Origin: Chitinophagaceae bacterium
Lineage (GTDB): Bacteria > Bacteroidota > Bacteroidia > Chitinophagales > Chitinophagaceae
Assembly (NCBI GenBank): GCA_019638595.1
Contig: JAHBTJ010000007.1
Span: 62,001-126,000, forward strand
DNA: 64,000 bases
Direction: 5' to 3'
The notes under the pieces are model-generated. The model worked only from the letters and a program-made list of their open reading frames with translations, was not told the DNA's origin and did not search any database. Below are positions 17,346 through 26,364 of this stretch, piece after piece (position 1 is the stretch's first letter; every line of letters starts with the position of its first letter). Made by a program: the position numbers and the translations under genes.

Positions 17346-20300
17346 TTAAAAGTTCAGGTTTAAGTTCAAGCCATAGCTGCTTGTAAAAGGAAGGCAAAAA
17401 GATTCGATTCCTATAAGACCCTTTTCTGTTGACATAATCAATTCGGGATCAAAGCTTTTAGCGGAATTTCTGAAGAAGAATAAATTGCGACCGGTAAAAG
17501 AAATGCTTGCTCCTTTAATGCGTGTTTTTGAAAGTGTGCTCTGCGGTATACTATAGCTCAATACCAGCTCCCTTAACCTGATATTGGACGCATCGTATGT
17601 AAATACCTCACCGGCAGGTGTATTTCTTCCGCCCACTTTAGACCAGTACTGTTCTGCAGTGATGGAAGTAGTGTTCTTGGATCCATCTGCTTTAACGCCT
17701 TCTACAACAAAACCATCTCTTCCTGCCAGTGTTTTGGCAGACATTCCGTCTCCATCCACATTCGCATCCGTAAAGGAGGATACCCTGCCGCCCATTCTTG
17801 CTGAAATAAGAAAGCTCAAAGAAAAGCTTTTATAGGTAAACTGGTTGCCTAATCCTCCGATCCAGTCCGGGCGGCTATTGCCAATATAAACCGTTTGCCC
17901 GGCGGTGATCAGCGGCACTCCATTATCCGCTCCACTATCTCCCACTACTATATTGCCCGCATCGTCTCTTACAAAACCCCTGCTGTACATTTCTCCAAAA
18001 GGCCTGCCCTCTACTGCCTTAACCTGGTTCATGAATCCATCGCTGTTTAAATAATACTCAGGAGATTGGGGTAACAGGGAAATAACTTTATTATTGTTTT
18101 TTGCGTAATTCATGTAAAAGCTCCAGGTAAAATTATTGTTCTTTACCGGTGTAACATTCAGTGTAATTTCAATACCGGTATTTTGCACATTGCCGGCATT
18201 GATGAACTTGCTTTGATAGCCTGATGCCGGCGGAGTTGCCACATCAATTAGCTGGTTTCTCGAATTGGTTTTATAATAAGTAATGCCTGCGTTGAACCTG
18301 TTGTTGAATAACCCGAAATCAATACCATATTCCTGCGAGGTGGTGATCTCGGGCTTTAGAGTGTCTACAGGGTGTTTTTGGCTTTTTACTATTACACCGC
18401 CCGGGTTGATAGAATAATATTCCCTGGTTTGAAATGGCTCCGGGTCAATGCCTGTTTGCGCAATGGATCCCCTGAGCTTGAGCAAACTTATAAAATCAGG
18501 CATCCTGATCATATCAGATATAATGGCGGTAAGCCCTGCGGATCCGAAGAAATAGCTCCAGTTGCTGGGAGGCAGGGCTGATGACCAGTCATTCCTGCCT
18601 GTAACACTTAATATCAGGAAATTTTTATAGCCGAAATCTGAACTGGCATATACTGAATGCTTTGCATAAGTTGAATAGTCCTCTTCTGAAGAAAGCTTGC
18701 CTGCCGGGGCATTGTTGAGGGTAAAGATATTTTCATTAACAAGCGCGCTGGCTGTGCTAAACAATGAATTGTATCGTTTGCTTTTCGTGGCTGCGCCTGC
18801 ATTTGCATTTATACTGAAATCTCCAAGATTAACATTGTAACTTAGTAACAAGTCATTATTAATTTCAGTATACGTGCTGTTAGATATGTTGAAATAACCA
18901 TTTTCAGCAATAACATAGGTATTGGCGAATCTGCGTTCCTGGCTGTTATTGGTAACCCTGTTCAGTCCTGTCCGAACCAGCAGGCTTAAATTAGGTAAAA
19001 ACTTATATGTTAAAGAAGCCATTCCTTTAACACTGTTTGCATTAAAGAAGTTGGTACAATTGTATTTCACCCAATAGGGATTTTCACCGCCATTAGAACC
19101 CGGGCGCCAGTAATTTTGCTTAAGCTCCTTATCCTCATTATAAAACTGGTAATGATCCCTGATATAATCCACACTGATATTGGTAGGCAAGCGCAGGATC
19201 TGCCGGTTTACATTAGCGAAGTTTTCGCCGGATTTGATATAGTTGTCTGCCTTTTGATCGAAATAAGTAATTTTTGTATCGAAAGAAAGCTTATCAGTAA
19301 TGTTACCGGTAACCCTGAAATTAAAATTATGACGCAGGAATTTGTTGTTGTCAACAATACCGTTTCCGTATATATTATTGTAGGAAAAGAATGCCTGTAC
19401 TTTGTCGCCCCCGCCGCTTACAGAAATGCCATTGGTAAAAGTCTTCCCTACACTGTAAAAGTCATTGAAGTTATTCGGATGGGCTTTTAATACGGTTGTT
19501 GCTTCGTCTGCCGGGTCAATGCTCCAGTTCTGTACCGTTTGACCTGTTATTTTAGCACCCCAGGCTATTTCTGAGTTGTATATGTAATCTCCGCCGCTGC
19601 CTTGGGAATATTCATTTTGGAAACTGCGGAGGTTTTTGGCTTTCTCTGCCTGAAAACTGCTGTTAAACGCAATAGATAGTGTCCTCCCTGACGCTCCTTT
19701 TTTTGTAGTGATGATAATCGCGCCATTAGCAGCGTCACTTCCATATAATGCTGAAGCGGATGAACCCTTCAATACATTCATCGAAGCAATATCATCGGAG
19801 TTCAACGAGCCCATGTCACCCGGAATACCATCAATAATAACTAAGGCGTCACTACTTTGTTTGATTGATCTGTCGCCCCTGAGCACGATGCGGACATTTT
19901 GCCCGACTCCATCAGAAGATCTTACCACATCCAGTCCCGCTACTTTGCCGGATAAAGAATTGCCTACATTGGTCTCCCGGGCTTTGGTCATGTCTTTAGT
20001 ATCTACTGTTTGGGTAGAATAGTTCAGGCTCTTTTTGGTTTTGGCAACTCCAAGCGCCGTTACCACTACTTCGCTCAACTGTTGCGATGAGCCGGAAATT
20101 TCAACGACAATATCGTTTTGATCTGGAGCTACTGCTATTTCTTTACTAGCAAAGCCTACCGAAGAAATAACTAAAACTACCCTGCCGGCAGGTACGGAAA
20201 TAGAAAAGGTTCCGTCTGTTGAAGTGGTAGTAGCCTGTGCAGTGCCTTTTACAGTAACAGTAGCACCAACTACCTCTGTTTTATCAATGGCATTGGTAAC

Positions 20301-20390
20301 TTTTCCATTTATTGTTTTGGTTTGCGAAAACGCTGCTGTTAATGAGAACACAGAAAAGAAACAGGTTAAAAGAAGCTTTAACTTGTGCAT
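17346..20390 (-). CDS. SusC/RagA-type TonB-dependent outer-membrane transporter (SusC1)
   Basis: The 1014-residue transporter has a signal peptide (cleavage near FSQ, residue 23), a carboxypeptidase-like regulatory domain (~25-105), and a TonB plug domain (~110-235) with the SusC signature SASALYGSDAANGAIIITTKKG. The barrel fills the rest and ends in a short terminal strand with a final Phe. It imports oligosaccharides using TonB energy together with SusD1. Its first 60 residues and leader DNA are closely similar to those of SusC2 at 23068, so the two operons are paralogs. The substrate cannot be read from sequence; the GH30 enzyme nearby suggests a beta-glucan-type glycan. Confidence 0.95.
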   Translation of the reverse strand: MHKLKLLLTCFFSVFSLTAAFSQTKTINGKVTNAIDKTEVVGATVTVKGTAQATTTSTDGTFSISVPAGRVVLVISSVGFASKEIAVAPDQNDIVVEISGSSQQLSEVVVTALGVAKTKKSLNYSTQTVDTKDMTKARETNVGNSLSGKVAGLDVVRSSDGVGQNVRIVLRGDRSIKQSSDALVIIDGIPGDMGSLNSDDIASMNVLKGSSASALYGSDAANGAIIITTKKGASGRTLSIAFNSSFQAEKAKNLRSFQNEYSQGSGGDYIYNSEIAWGAKITGQTVQNWSIDPADEATTVLKAHPNNFNDFYSVGKTFTNGISVSGGGDKVQAFFSYNNIYGNGIVDNNKFLRHNFNFRVTGNITDKLSFDTKITYFDQKADNYIKSGENFANVNRQILRLPTNISVDYIRDHYQFYNEDKELKQNYWRPGSNGGENPYWVKYNCTNFFNANSVKGMASLTYKFLPNLSLLVRTGLNRVTNNSQERRFANTYVIAENGYFNISNSTYTEINNDLLLSYNVNLGDFSINANAGAATKSKRYNSLFSTASALVNENIFTLNNAPAGKLSSEEDYSTYAKHSVYASSDFGYKNFLILSVTGRNDWSSALPPSNWSYFFGSAGLTAIISDMIRMPDFISLLKLRGSIAQTGIDPEPFQTREYYSINPGGVIVKSQKHPVDTLKPEITTSQEYGIDFGLFNNRFNAGITYYKTNSRNQLIDVATPPASGYQSKFINAGNVQNTGIEITLNVTPVKNNNFTWSFYMNYAKNNNKVISLLPQSPEYYLNSDGFMNQVKAVEGRPFGEMYSRGFVRDDAGNIVVGDSGADNGVPLITAGQTVYIGNSRPDWIGGLGNQFTYKSFSLSFLISARMGGRVSSFTDANVDGDGMSAKTLAGRDGFVVEGVKADGSKNTTSITAEQYWSKVGGRNTPAGEVFTYDASNIRLRELVLSYSIPQSTLSKTRIKGASISFTGRNLFFFRNSAKSFDPELIMSTEKGLIGIESFCLPFTSSYGLNLNLNF

Positions 20391-20446
20391 ACAGATTAGT
20401 TTTGGAGTAAGTAGATAAGTATATGTTAAATTTACTGAAAATCTTT
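20391..20446 (-). promoter_or_regulatory. Leader of susC1, conserved with the susC2 leader
   Basis: Read on the minus strand it contains TAAATTTA (near -7 consensus) and TTACTCCAAAAC just before the ATG. Both elements, and most bases between them, recur upstream of susC2 (26149-26206). This indicates shared ancestry and probably shared control. Confidence 0.55.
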
Positions 20447-20526
20447 GCCATTACCAGTATGGGTATAAAAAAAGCGCAAACGATTGTGTTGCATCCCCGT
20501 AATGCGGGGTTTTGCCTGCACATGTA

Positions 20527-20604
20527 GCAGAAGGGGCTGCGAAGGAGGGAAAGTCGCCAGGAGGAGACAACAATATAGTGCGAGGTGAGGACGCCTCGCA
20601 CAGC
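20527..20604. repeat. Intergenic hairpin-repeat, copy 2
   Basis: It matches the first part of the cluster at 12244-12315. It has the same lead-in GCAGAAGGGGCTGCGAAGGA, a decayed first stem (20553-20568), and a conserved 10-bp AGGA-loop hairpin (20578-20601) ending CGCCTCGCAC. The third hairpin of copy 1 is absent. It lies upstream of susC1 inside the remnant zone. Confidence 0.75.
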
Positions 20605-20633
20605 GGGTATGATGGGCTTGTTCGGATCAAGCG

Positions 20634-20786
20634 CTACGTTGTTTTTTCTATAAACGGTATCAATGTATGCCCTTCATAAATATTGCCCTCAAAAATCTCG
20701 TAACCGATAGCATAACCACCCAATCCAACCAACAAGCCAAGATATATTTGAGGGTTGCTGTGCTTACCATCTTTACTAATACAGGT
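20634..20786 (-). pseudogene. Internal fragment of an IS1634-type (IS4 superfamily) transposase
   Basis: One minus-strand frame gives about 50 residues ending in an in-frame stop. They include SKDGKHSNPQIYLGLLVG, GYAIGYEIFEGN and IYEGHTLIPFIEK. This is the DDE-core segment of IS1634-type transposases (typical form SKDGKHQxPQILLGLLV...FEGNxxEGHTLxP). No start, no further transposase and no terminal repeats are present, so it is a dead remnant. The assignment is from motif memory; a profile search would settle it. Confidence 0.65.
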
Positions 20787-20879
20787 ATTCTATGGTTTTC
20801 AGCTTGCTCAAAAGAAAGGTAAGCCAGGCTATAACCACTTCAACCATAAACCACAAATTATAAATTACCCATTTCTGCC

Positions 20880-20972
20880 TTACACCTTCCCTCTCACATC
20901 TACCGCATCGCGCAAACCGTTGCCCAATAAATTGAAAGCCAGTACCAGCCCGAACATCGCAACGACGATAGG
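20880..20972 (-). pseudogene. C-terminal fragment of an OppC/DppC-type ABC transporter permease
   Basis: The minus-strand frame reads PIVVAMFGLVLAFNLLGNG followed by LRDAVDVRGKV and a TAA stop. LAFNLLGDGLRDALDP is the standard C-terminus of oligopeptide/dipeptide permeases (OppC/DppC). A stop codon directly precedes this ~31-residue piece and no other permease sequence is nearby, so it is a broken tail rather than a gene. Confidence 0.65.
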
Positions 20973-21070
20973 TTACCGGATTGCTGATAGAGGGTATGGG
21001 CAACAGTGCCCTGGTTGCTACTGTTGGTATGCCAGTTGTTGTGTGGTTCGGTGACAACACTGACCGCAAG

Positions 21071-21101
21071 CAAAAGCCCCTCCGCAATATTTGCAGAAGG
21101 G
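21071..21101 (-). terminator. Orphan terminator behind the SusD tail remnant
   Basis: On the minus strand GCCCTTCTGCAA (21101-21090) pairs with TTGCGGAGGGGC (21086-21075) through a 3-nt loop, followed by TTTTG. It lies 25 bp after the stop of the SusD fragment and is probably its original terminator. Confidence 0.7.
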
Positions 21102-21125
21102 CATTCAATTATCAATAAAATCAAA

Positions 21126-21185
21126 TTAGAAGTTAGAACCACCGGTATCCCACCACAAACGGGTGGCGATATCATCTTTAGCGCC
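21126..21185 (-). pseudogene. C-terminal tail of a third SusD-like gene
   Basis: The minus-strand frame gives GAKDDIATRLWWDTGGSNF and then a TAA stop. T(R/K)LWWD/N near the C-terminus is the ending of the SusD proteins in this window (TKLWWNP in SusD1, TRLRWDVENKSF in SusD2), but the sequence differs from both, so it derives from another copy. It is joined in frame to the FG-GAP tail described next. Confidence 0.7.
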
Positions 21186-21275
21186 GGTAACCAGTACAGT
21201 TCCCTTTGGAGTATTCAGCATTATCCATGTTTCTTATATCATAACGCATATTTAACCCCGAAAGCGGTTGCGGCA
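21181..21275 (-). pseudogene. 3'-end fragment of a second FG-GAP/ASPIC lipoprotein gene
   Basis: About 95 bp match the 3' end of the gene at 12373 (12413-12508) at roughly 87% identity by eye. The frame reads PQPLSGLNMRYDIRNMD, is shifted by one extra base relative to the intact gene, then continues MLNTPKGTVLVTGAKDD and runs directly into the SusD tail. The last ~13 codons of the intact gene (after VTGANDD) are replaced, so the junction lies at VTGA(N/K)DD. Confidence 0.75.
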
Positions 21276-21297
21276 AGCGTAAGCATACCGGCAAAAA

Positions 21298-21329
21298 AAA
21301 ATTCCACCAGAATTTCGTGGTGGAATTTT
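21298..21329. terminator. Terminator of the susC2-susD2 operon
   Basis: A perfect 12-bp stem, AAAATTCCACCA (21298-21309) with TGGTGGAATTTT (21318-21329), has an 8-nt loop and A/T-rich flanks on both sides. It lies about 70 bp after the susD2 stop. Confidence 0.8.
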
Positions 21330-21401
21330 AAGATATGAAAACTTCAAAATGATTATTGGAAGGGGCTGACCTAAAAAAGGCGGAATAAATCCGCCAGTTT
21401 T

Positions 21402-23027
21402 TTAGAAGCTTTTATTTTCCACATCCCAACGCAGCCTTGTTGCACCGTTGTCTGGTCCGCCAAGTGTAGCAGCCGCTGCTTCTGCGGCACCGCCATTAGT
21501 ATTGTATTCTGCCAAAGGAATGGGTATTCTACGAACACCGGGTATGGTTGGAATTGCTCCTGCACTATAGTTTACAACAACCGGGAACAACAGAGGGTAC
21601 CCTGTTCTTCTGTATTCTGCCCATGCTTCTTCTCCGTCAGGAAATAACGCAATCCATTTTTGGGTAATAATGCGTTCAAGCTTTCTGTCATTAGAGTCGC
21701 CGTCTTCCCACTTAATGGTAATAGTGCTTAAATGTGGTGAACCGGTAGTTATATCATTTTGTCCTGCAGTAACAGATTTAGGATCTATATAAGGTTTAGG
21801 CTTACTGGTTGCGTCATTTTTGTACGCAGTAGCGCTTGCGCTTAAACCATACATCTCAAAAGATCTGTCAATTCCTGTTTCGTAGTTTGCTTTGGCATCT
21901 CCGGCATTCGCCCATCCGCGCAGTGCGGCTTCGGCTTTCAAAAACCAGGATTCTGCAGCTACCATCACCTGCATCTTGTTTTCTTCAAAAAATACAAGCT
22001 GTGAATATGAGTCATATCTCGCTTTAGAATCAATATCTATTCCACTCCTGATGCCTTTGTATTGTCCCGCTACTACGGGATCTGTGGCCGGTTTGAAATA
22101 TTTACCGATCCTGGGATCGCTGTATCCACCCATAATTGATTCTATTGGCGCACCCATACGGGTATCGCTCCATTCATAACCTATTACATTCAAAGGATGA
22201 GCAACGCTTAATACAATATAACAGTTCTGGTTGTTTTCAGACAACAAACCTCCATTTGCCGGGTCTAATGCGGCCTCACCTTGTGTTTTTGCCAAAGTGG
22301 GGTCAACATACACCAACCGTAATGCCAGGCGCAATCTTAAAGTATTTGCGAAGCGTAGCCAGTTTTGATAATTGTTATCCGTATATGCAAGGTCTGCTTT
22401 TTTCATTTGTGGTGAAACAGCTGAACTTGCTAACCCCTTTAAAGTGGTAATAGCTGATTCCAGGTCAGCAAAGAAAGCAGGATAAATATCCTGTTGTGAA
22501 TCGTACGAGATGAAATTATTTTCATTCAACTTATTATACTGGCTGTAGATAACAGGCCCGATTTTTTCACTTACGCGCGCCATGGCAGATACCCGAATAA
22601 TGCGTGCAAAAGCATCCAGATCTTTAAACGCCGGATTTTCAGCTGCCAGCGCTATAATTTTATATGTTGGGTTCATTACCTGCGTATAGCGATGTGTCCA
22701 TATTGATGAATTCCATCCATCAACCAGGTCATAGGTCAGGTTATTGGAATTAGAGCGAAATGGCGCTTCGGCCCCCATATAGCCGCTATATGAATCGCTT
22801 GTTAAGTTTTCCGACAACTGGTAAGTACCCACATCCTGAGGGATGATGGCTCTTTGCGCTTGTTGTAAAAAAGCCGCAGGCAGTGTGAAATCGGCATTTG
22901 CCTGTTCATCTGTTAACCCCGTAGGATTTGTATTCTTCGAAACAAAGTTTTTAGTACATGCGGTAAATAACAGAGATAGTAGAATGTAGCTACTCAGACG
23001 TTTTATATTTATTATAGATAACTTCAT
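21402..23027 (-). CDS. SusD/RagB-like outer-membrane glycan-binding lipoprotein (SusD2)
   Basis: A 541-residue SusD-family lipoprotein. The signal ends SLLFTAC (lipidated Cys ~24) and is followed by NFVSKNTNPTGLTDEQAN, the start typical of the SusD-like_2 family. Later landmarks are WLRFANTLRLRLALRLVYV, AESWFLKAEAALRGW, EEAWAEYRRTGYPLLFP and the final TRLRWD. It pairs with SusC2, whose stop lies 40 bp upstream. Relative to SusD1 only the family motifs are conserved, so the two systems probably recognise different glycans. Confidence 0.94.
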   Translation of the reverse strand: MKLSIINIKRLSSYILLSLLFTACTKNFVSKNTNPTGLTDEQANADFTLPAAFLQQAQRAIIPQDVGTYQLSENLTSDSYSGYMGAEAPFRSNSNNLTYDLVDGWNSSIWTHRYTQVMNPTYKIIALAAENPAFKDLDAFARIIRVSAMARVSEKIGPVIYSQYNKLNENNFISYDSQQDIYPAFFADLESAITTLKGLASSAVSPQMKKADLAYTDNNYQNWLRFANTLRLRLALRLVYVDPTLAKTQGEAALDPANGGLLSENNQNCYIVLSVAHPLNVIGYEWSDTRMGAPIESIMGGYSDPRIGKYFKPATDPVVAGQYKGIRSGIDIDSKARYDSYSQLVFFEENKMQVMVAAESWFLKAEAALRGWANAGDAKANYETGIDRSFEMYGLSASATAYKNDATSKPKPYIDPKSVTAGQNDITTGSPHLSTITIKWEDGDSNDRKLERIITQKWIALFPDGEEAWAEYRRTGYPLLFPVVVNYSAGAIPTIPGVRRIPIPLAEYNTNGGAAEAAAATLGGPDNGATRLRWDVENKSF

Positions 23028-23067
23028 ATTAATTTTTTTTAGCTTTCTGAAATATTGGGTGATTACC

Positions 23068-26000
23068 TTAAAGTGAAAACTTCAGATTAATACCATAACT
23101 ACGTGTAGTTGGTAAGCCAAAGCTATCAAAGCCCTGGCCGGTTACTCCTGTAGAGGTATTTAATTCCGGATCATATGGAGCATTATTCTTAAAGAAGAAA
23201 AGGTTGCGCCCAACAATACTTACATAAGCTTGTTTAAAAACGTTTGATTTAACTGGTATCTTATATCCCAGTGACAACTCCCTGAGACGGATGTTAGTGG
23301 CATCATATACCAGGCCTTCTATAATTCCATCACGGTTTCCTACGCCCTGGTAATATTTCTGGGCAGGAGAGAAGGTTACAGGCGTACCATCTTGCTTAAC
23401 CGCATTGATAGCCACAAATCCTCTTGGATTATTATTATCTGCGTTAATTCCAATACTTGCCGCGCTATATCCAAACGAGTTTAAGTATCCCTGGGTAACA
23501 CTAATTACATCTCCGCCAAATCTTCCATCTACACTAAGTGTGAGTGAAAAGTTGCCATAGGTAAAACTGTTGTTCCAGCCAACAATAGCCTTGGGATTTG
23601 AATTACCAATATAACCATCAACAGAGCCCATAGGTATGCTGTCGTTGCTTACTACCATCATGCCTTTGTCATCTCTTAAAAAGGTTTTACCCCATAAGTC
23701 GCCAAAGGAACCGCCTACTCGCAGAACATTGAAGTTTCCAATACCATATTTGTTGTCTAAGCGGGGATCCAATTCTATCACTTTATTTCTATTGGCAGTA
23801 TAATTTATACCGGTAGTCCAGTTAAACTTACCTCCCTTAATCACATCATAAGCCAATGCTATTTCTATTCCCTTATTCTGAATATTTCCCGCGTTCATAA
23901 CAAGCGAAGTATTCAATAATCCATAGGGCCCCGTAAACCGTACAAATTGGTTGATGGTATTGCTTTTATAAGCGGCAATGTCTACAGTCAGCCTGTTATT
24001 AATAAACCTGCCCTCGTAGCCAACTTCGTAGCTTCTGGTAAGTTCGGGCTTTAATTTTTCATCGTTGAAAACACCTGTATTGTTAATGGTGATGTTTCCA
24101 TTGTCAATATATGCAGCAGGTAATATGGATACGTATGTTCCTATTCCATTACCCACTTCCGCATAGGTAAAACGAAGTTTGCTGTAATTGTTAGGAATGT
24201 TAAGCAACTCAGACAGTACAACCGAAGCACCTGCTGAATAATAAAAATAACCGGACTTTTCACTGGCGGTATTAGCTAACGTGGAAGACCAGTCATTACG
24301 GGCAGTTAAGTCAACGTAAAAGGTTTCTTTATACCCGATGTTGGCGGAACCAAAAACACTTTGTGTTTGATACTTATTATAGCCTTCATTTAAGGTAGCT
24401 ATAGAGTTAGCTTCGCCCCGGAAAACGTTGTTTAAATCAAACCCGTTTACGACCCTCAGTTTCCGCGCGTCTAAAGCCCAGCCCGAATAAGAGACATCAT
24501 TGATAGAAGCTCCTGCTGTAAAGTTCAACGCAATGTCTTGTCCAATATCTTTATTACCTACTAAAAGGATATCGCCATACATATTTACATTACCGCTTTC
24601 TTCGCGCATATAACGTCCATTATCAAATGGCACCTGTGTTGAGGTTTGCCCGGATATTACCCCTTGTGTGCCTGCATACACTTTTCTTTCAAACTTGTTC
24701 CACATTCTGTTCAGATTTCCCCTGGCGCTTAAGGTTAACCAGTTGGTAAGCTCATATTTTAAACTTACAGAGCCTATAATATTATTACGTGTTTGAAATG
24801 TTGGGTTCCTGTACAAAGCCCAATATGGGTTTTGTTCATGGTGGGTTCCACTCAATCCTTCGTCATAGTTAATTTCGAACCAGTTTTGCAGATAAATGTT
24901 TCTGGAAGGAGAGAGGTATTCAAAGTTTTCCTTGTATTCATCAAAGTCCAATCCCCTTGGGAACATGTATAAACCACTTAATGCGTTAAAGTATAACCCC
25001 GAAGTGGGCCTGTTACGAACATCCTGGTTGGAATACATTAAGCTTCCGTCGAAGGTCAGCTTATCGTTAAAAAATTTTGTTGAATTCCGGAAAGTTATGG
25101 TGTGCTGGTTAAATTTATTACTTGGCAATACGCCTTTGTTGCTGGTGTTGGCGTACGAAAAGTAGCTTTGAGATTTAGCGGTACCGCCACTCAGGCTAAC
25201 GCTGTTTATAAAAGTATTTCCGGTGTTGAAAAATCCTTTTACATGATCTTCGGAATCTCCTTTAGGTCCCCAGCTTTCTTCAGAATCGCCTTTTGCTGAT
25301 GGAGATTGTTTGAACGAATACTGTAATTTAGGAAGATAAAATGCCTGATCAAACATAGTGCTGCTGGAAACATCAATTTTTGTTGCACCGGCAGCGCCTT
25401 TTTTGGTAGTGATCATAATAGCGCCATTGCTTCCTATACTTCCGTACAAGGCAGAGGCAGAGGCGCCTTTCAGAACGTTAATGCTGAGGATGTCATCGGC
25501 ATTTAATGTGCTTAATATGTCTCCCCTGTCTGTACCTCCGCCGAAGGGACCTTCAGAGCCTGATCCTCCTGTGTTAACAATAGGTAAGCCATCTACAATA
25601 TAAAGAGGCTGGTTATTGGTCAGCGACTTTAAGCCTCTAAGCGTAATGTTTACGGAACCTCCGATACCTGAAGAGCTTCGATTAATTTGTAATCCTGATA
25701 CTTTTCCTATAAGACCATTCATAGGGTTCGCATCTTTTACTTTTGTCAAATCATCTCCTTTAATGGTTTGGGTGGAATAAGTTAAGCTTTTTGCTTTTCG
25801 CTGGATTCCCAAAGCCGTTACAACCACTTCGCTTAACTGGCTTCCTTCTTCAAGCAGCTCTACAGCAATATTATCGGTGCCTGTAGGTACAGTTACCTCT
25901 TTAGAAGAAAAGCCGACGGAAGTGATAATTAAAACAACGTTTCCTGATGGAACAGAAATGGAGAAACTTCCATCATCGGATGTAATAACTGAATTGGTGC

Positions 26001-26148
26001 TTCCTTTTTGATTTACAGTTGCTCCGGATAGTTCCGTTTTATCGGAAGCGCTTGTGACTTTTCCCGTAATTGTTCGGGTTTGTGAAAAAGATACTGTTAG
26101 TGAGAATACAGAAATGAAACACGTTAAAAGGAACTTTAACTTGTGCAT
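23068..26148 (-). CDS. SusC/RagA-type TonB-dependent outer-membrane transporter (SusC2)
   Basis: A ~1026-residue SusC: signal peptide MHKLKFLLTCFISVFSLTVS (nearly the same as SusC1), carboxypeptidase-like domain (~25-105), plug domain with SASALYGSIGSNGAIMITTKKG, and a long barrel ending NLKFSL. It is the TonB-dependent importer partner of SusD2. The ATG at 26148 is chosen because it aligns with the SusC1 start MHKLK; an ATG two codons upstream (26154) is equally open. The plug contains a glycine-rich insertion (GGSGSEGPFGGGTDRGD) absent from SusC1. Confidence 0.95.
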   Translation of the reverse strand: MHKLKFLLTCFISVFSLTVSFSQTRTITGKVTSASDKTELSGATVNQKGSTNSVITSDDGSFSISVPSGNVVLIITSVGFSSKEVTVPTGTDNIAVELLEEGSQLSEVVVTALGIQRKAKSLTYSTQTIKGDDLTKVKDANPMNGLIGKVSGLQINRSSSGIGGSVNITLRGLKSLTNNQPLYIVDGLPIVNTGGSGSEGPFGGGTDRGDILSTLNADDILSINVLKGASASALYGSIGSNGAIMITTKKGAAGATKIDVSSSTMFDQAFYLPKLQYSFKQSPSAKGDSEESWGPKGDSEDHVKGFFNTGNTFINSVSLSGGTAKSQSYFSYANTSNKGVLPSNKFNQHTITFRNSTKFFNDKLTFDGSLMYSNQDVRNRPTSGLYFNALSGLYMFPRGLDFDEYKENFEYLSPSRNIYLQNWFEINYDEGLSGTHHEQNPYWALYRNPTFQTRNNIIGSVSLKYELTNWLTLSARGNLNRMWNKFERKVYAGTQGVISGQTSTQVPFDNGRYMREESGNVNMYGDILLVGNKDIGQDIALNFTAGASINDVSYSGWALDARKLRVVNGFDLNNVFRGEANSIATLNEGYNKYQTQSVFGSANIGYKETFYVDLTARNDWSSTLANTASEKSGYFYYSAGASVVLSELLNIPNNYSKLRFTYAEVGNGIGTYVSILPAAYIDNGNITINNTGVFNDEKLKPELTRSYEVGYEGRFINNRLTVDIAAYKSNTINQFVRFTGPYGLLNTSLVMNAGNIQNKGIEIALAYDVIKGGKFNWTTGINYTANRNKVIELDPRLDNKYGIGNFNVLRVGGSFGDLWGKTFLRDDKGMMVVSNDSIPMGSVDGYIGNSNPKAIVGWNNSFTYGNFSLTLSVDGRFGGDVISVTQGYLNSFGYSAASIGINADNNNPRGFVAINAVKQDGTPVTFSPAQKYYQGVGNRDGIIEGLVYDATNIRLRELSLGYKIPVKSNVFKQAYVSIVGRNLFFFKNNAPYDPELNTSTGVTGQGFDSFGLPTTRSYGINLKFSL

Positions 26149-26206
26149 ACGCATTGTTGGTTTTGGAGTAAATAGAATAAGTACAATATTAAATTTAACG
26201 AAAATT
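26149..26206 (-). promoter_or_regulatory. Leader of susC2, conserved with the susC1 leader
   Basis: Minus-strand TTAAATTTAA and TTACTCCAAAAC line up with the same elements upstream of susC1 with few gaps. TAAATTTA is the best -7 candidate, with only the last base differing from TAnnTTTG. Confidence 0.55.
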
Positions 26207-26364
26207 TCTACTACCGTGCAGTATTCTTAAAATACAGGAACGGTTATATTATTTTCGGTACCGGCTATGTTTTAAAGCCGCAGCCTGTTTTTTGTCTGAA
26301 AAATGTGTTCATAAATTTATTGTTTTCTTTTAGTTCCGAACCGGTTGTATGCTGCCGTGTTTTT

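Noticed and set aside
20634-20786. An intact insertion sequence between the susCD operons
   Set aside because: Only ~50 codons of the transposase remain, and no terminal inverted repeats or target duplications could be found.
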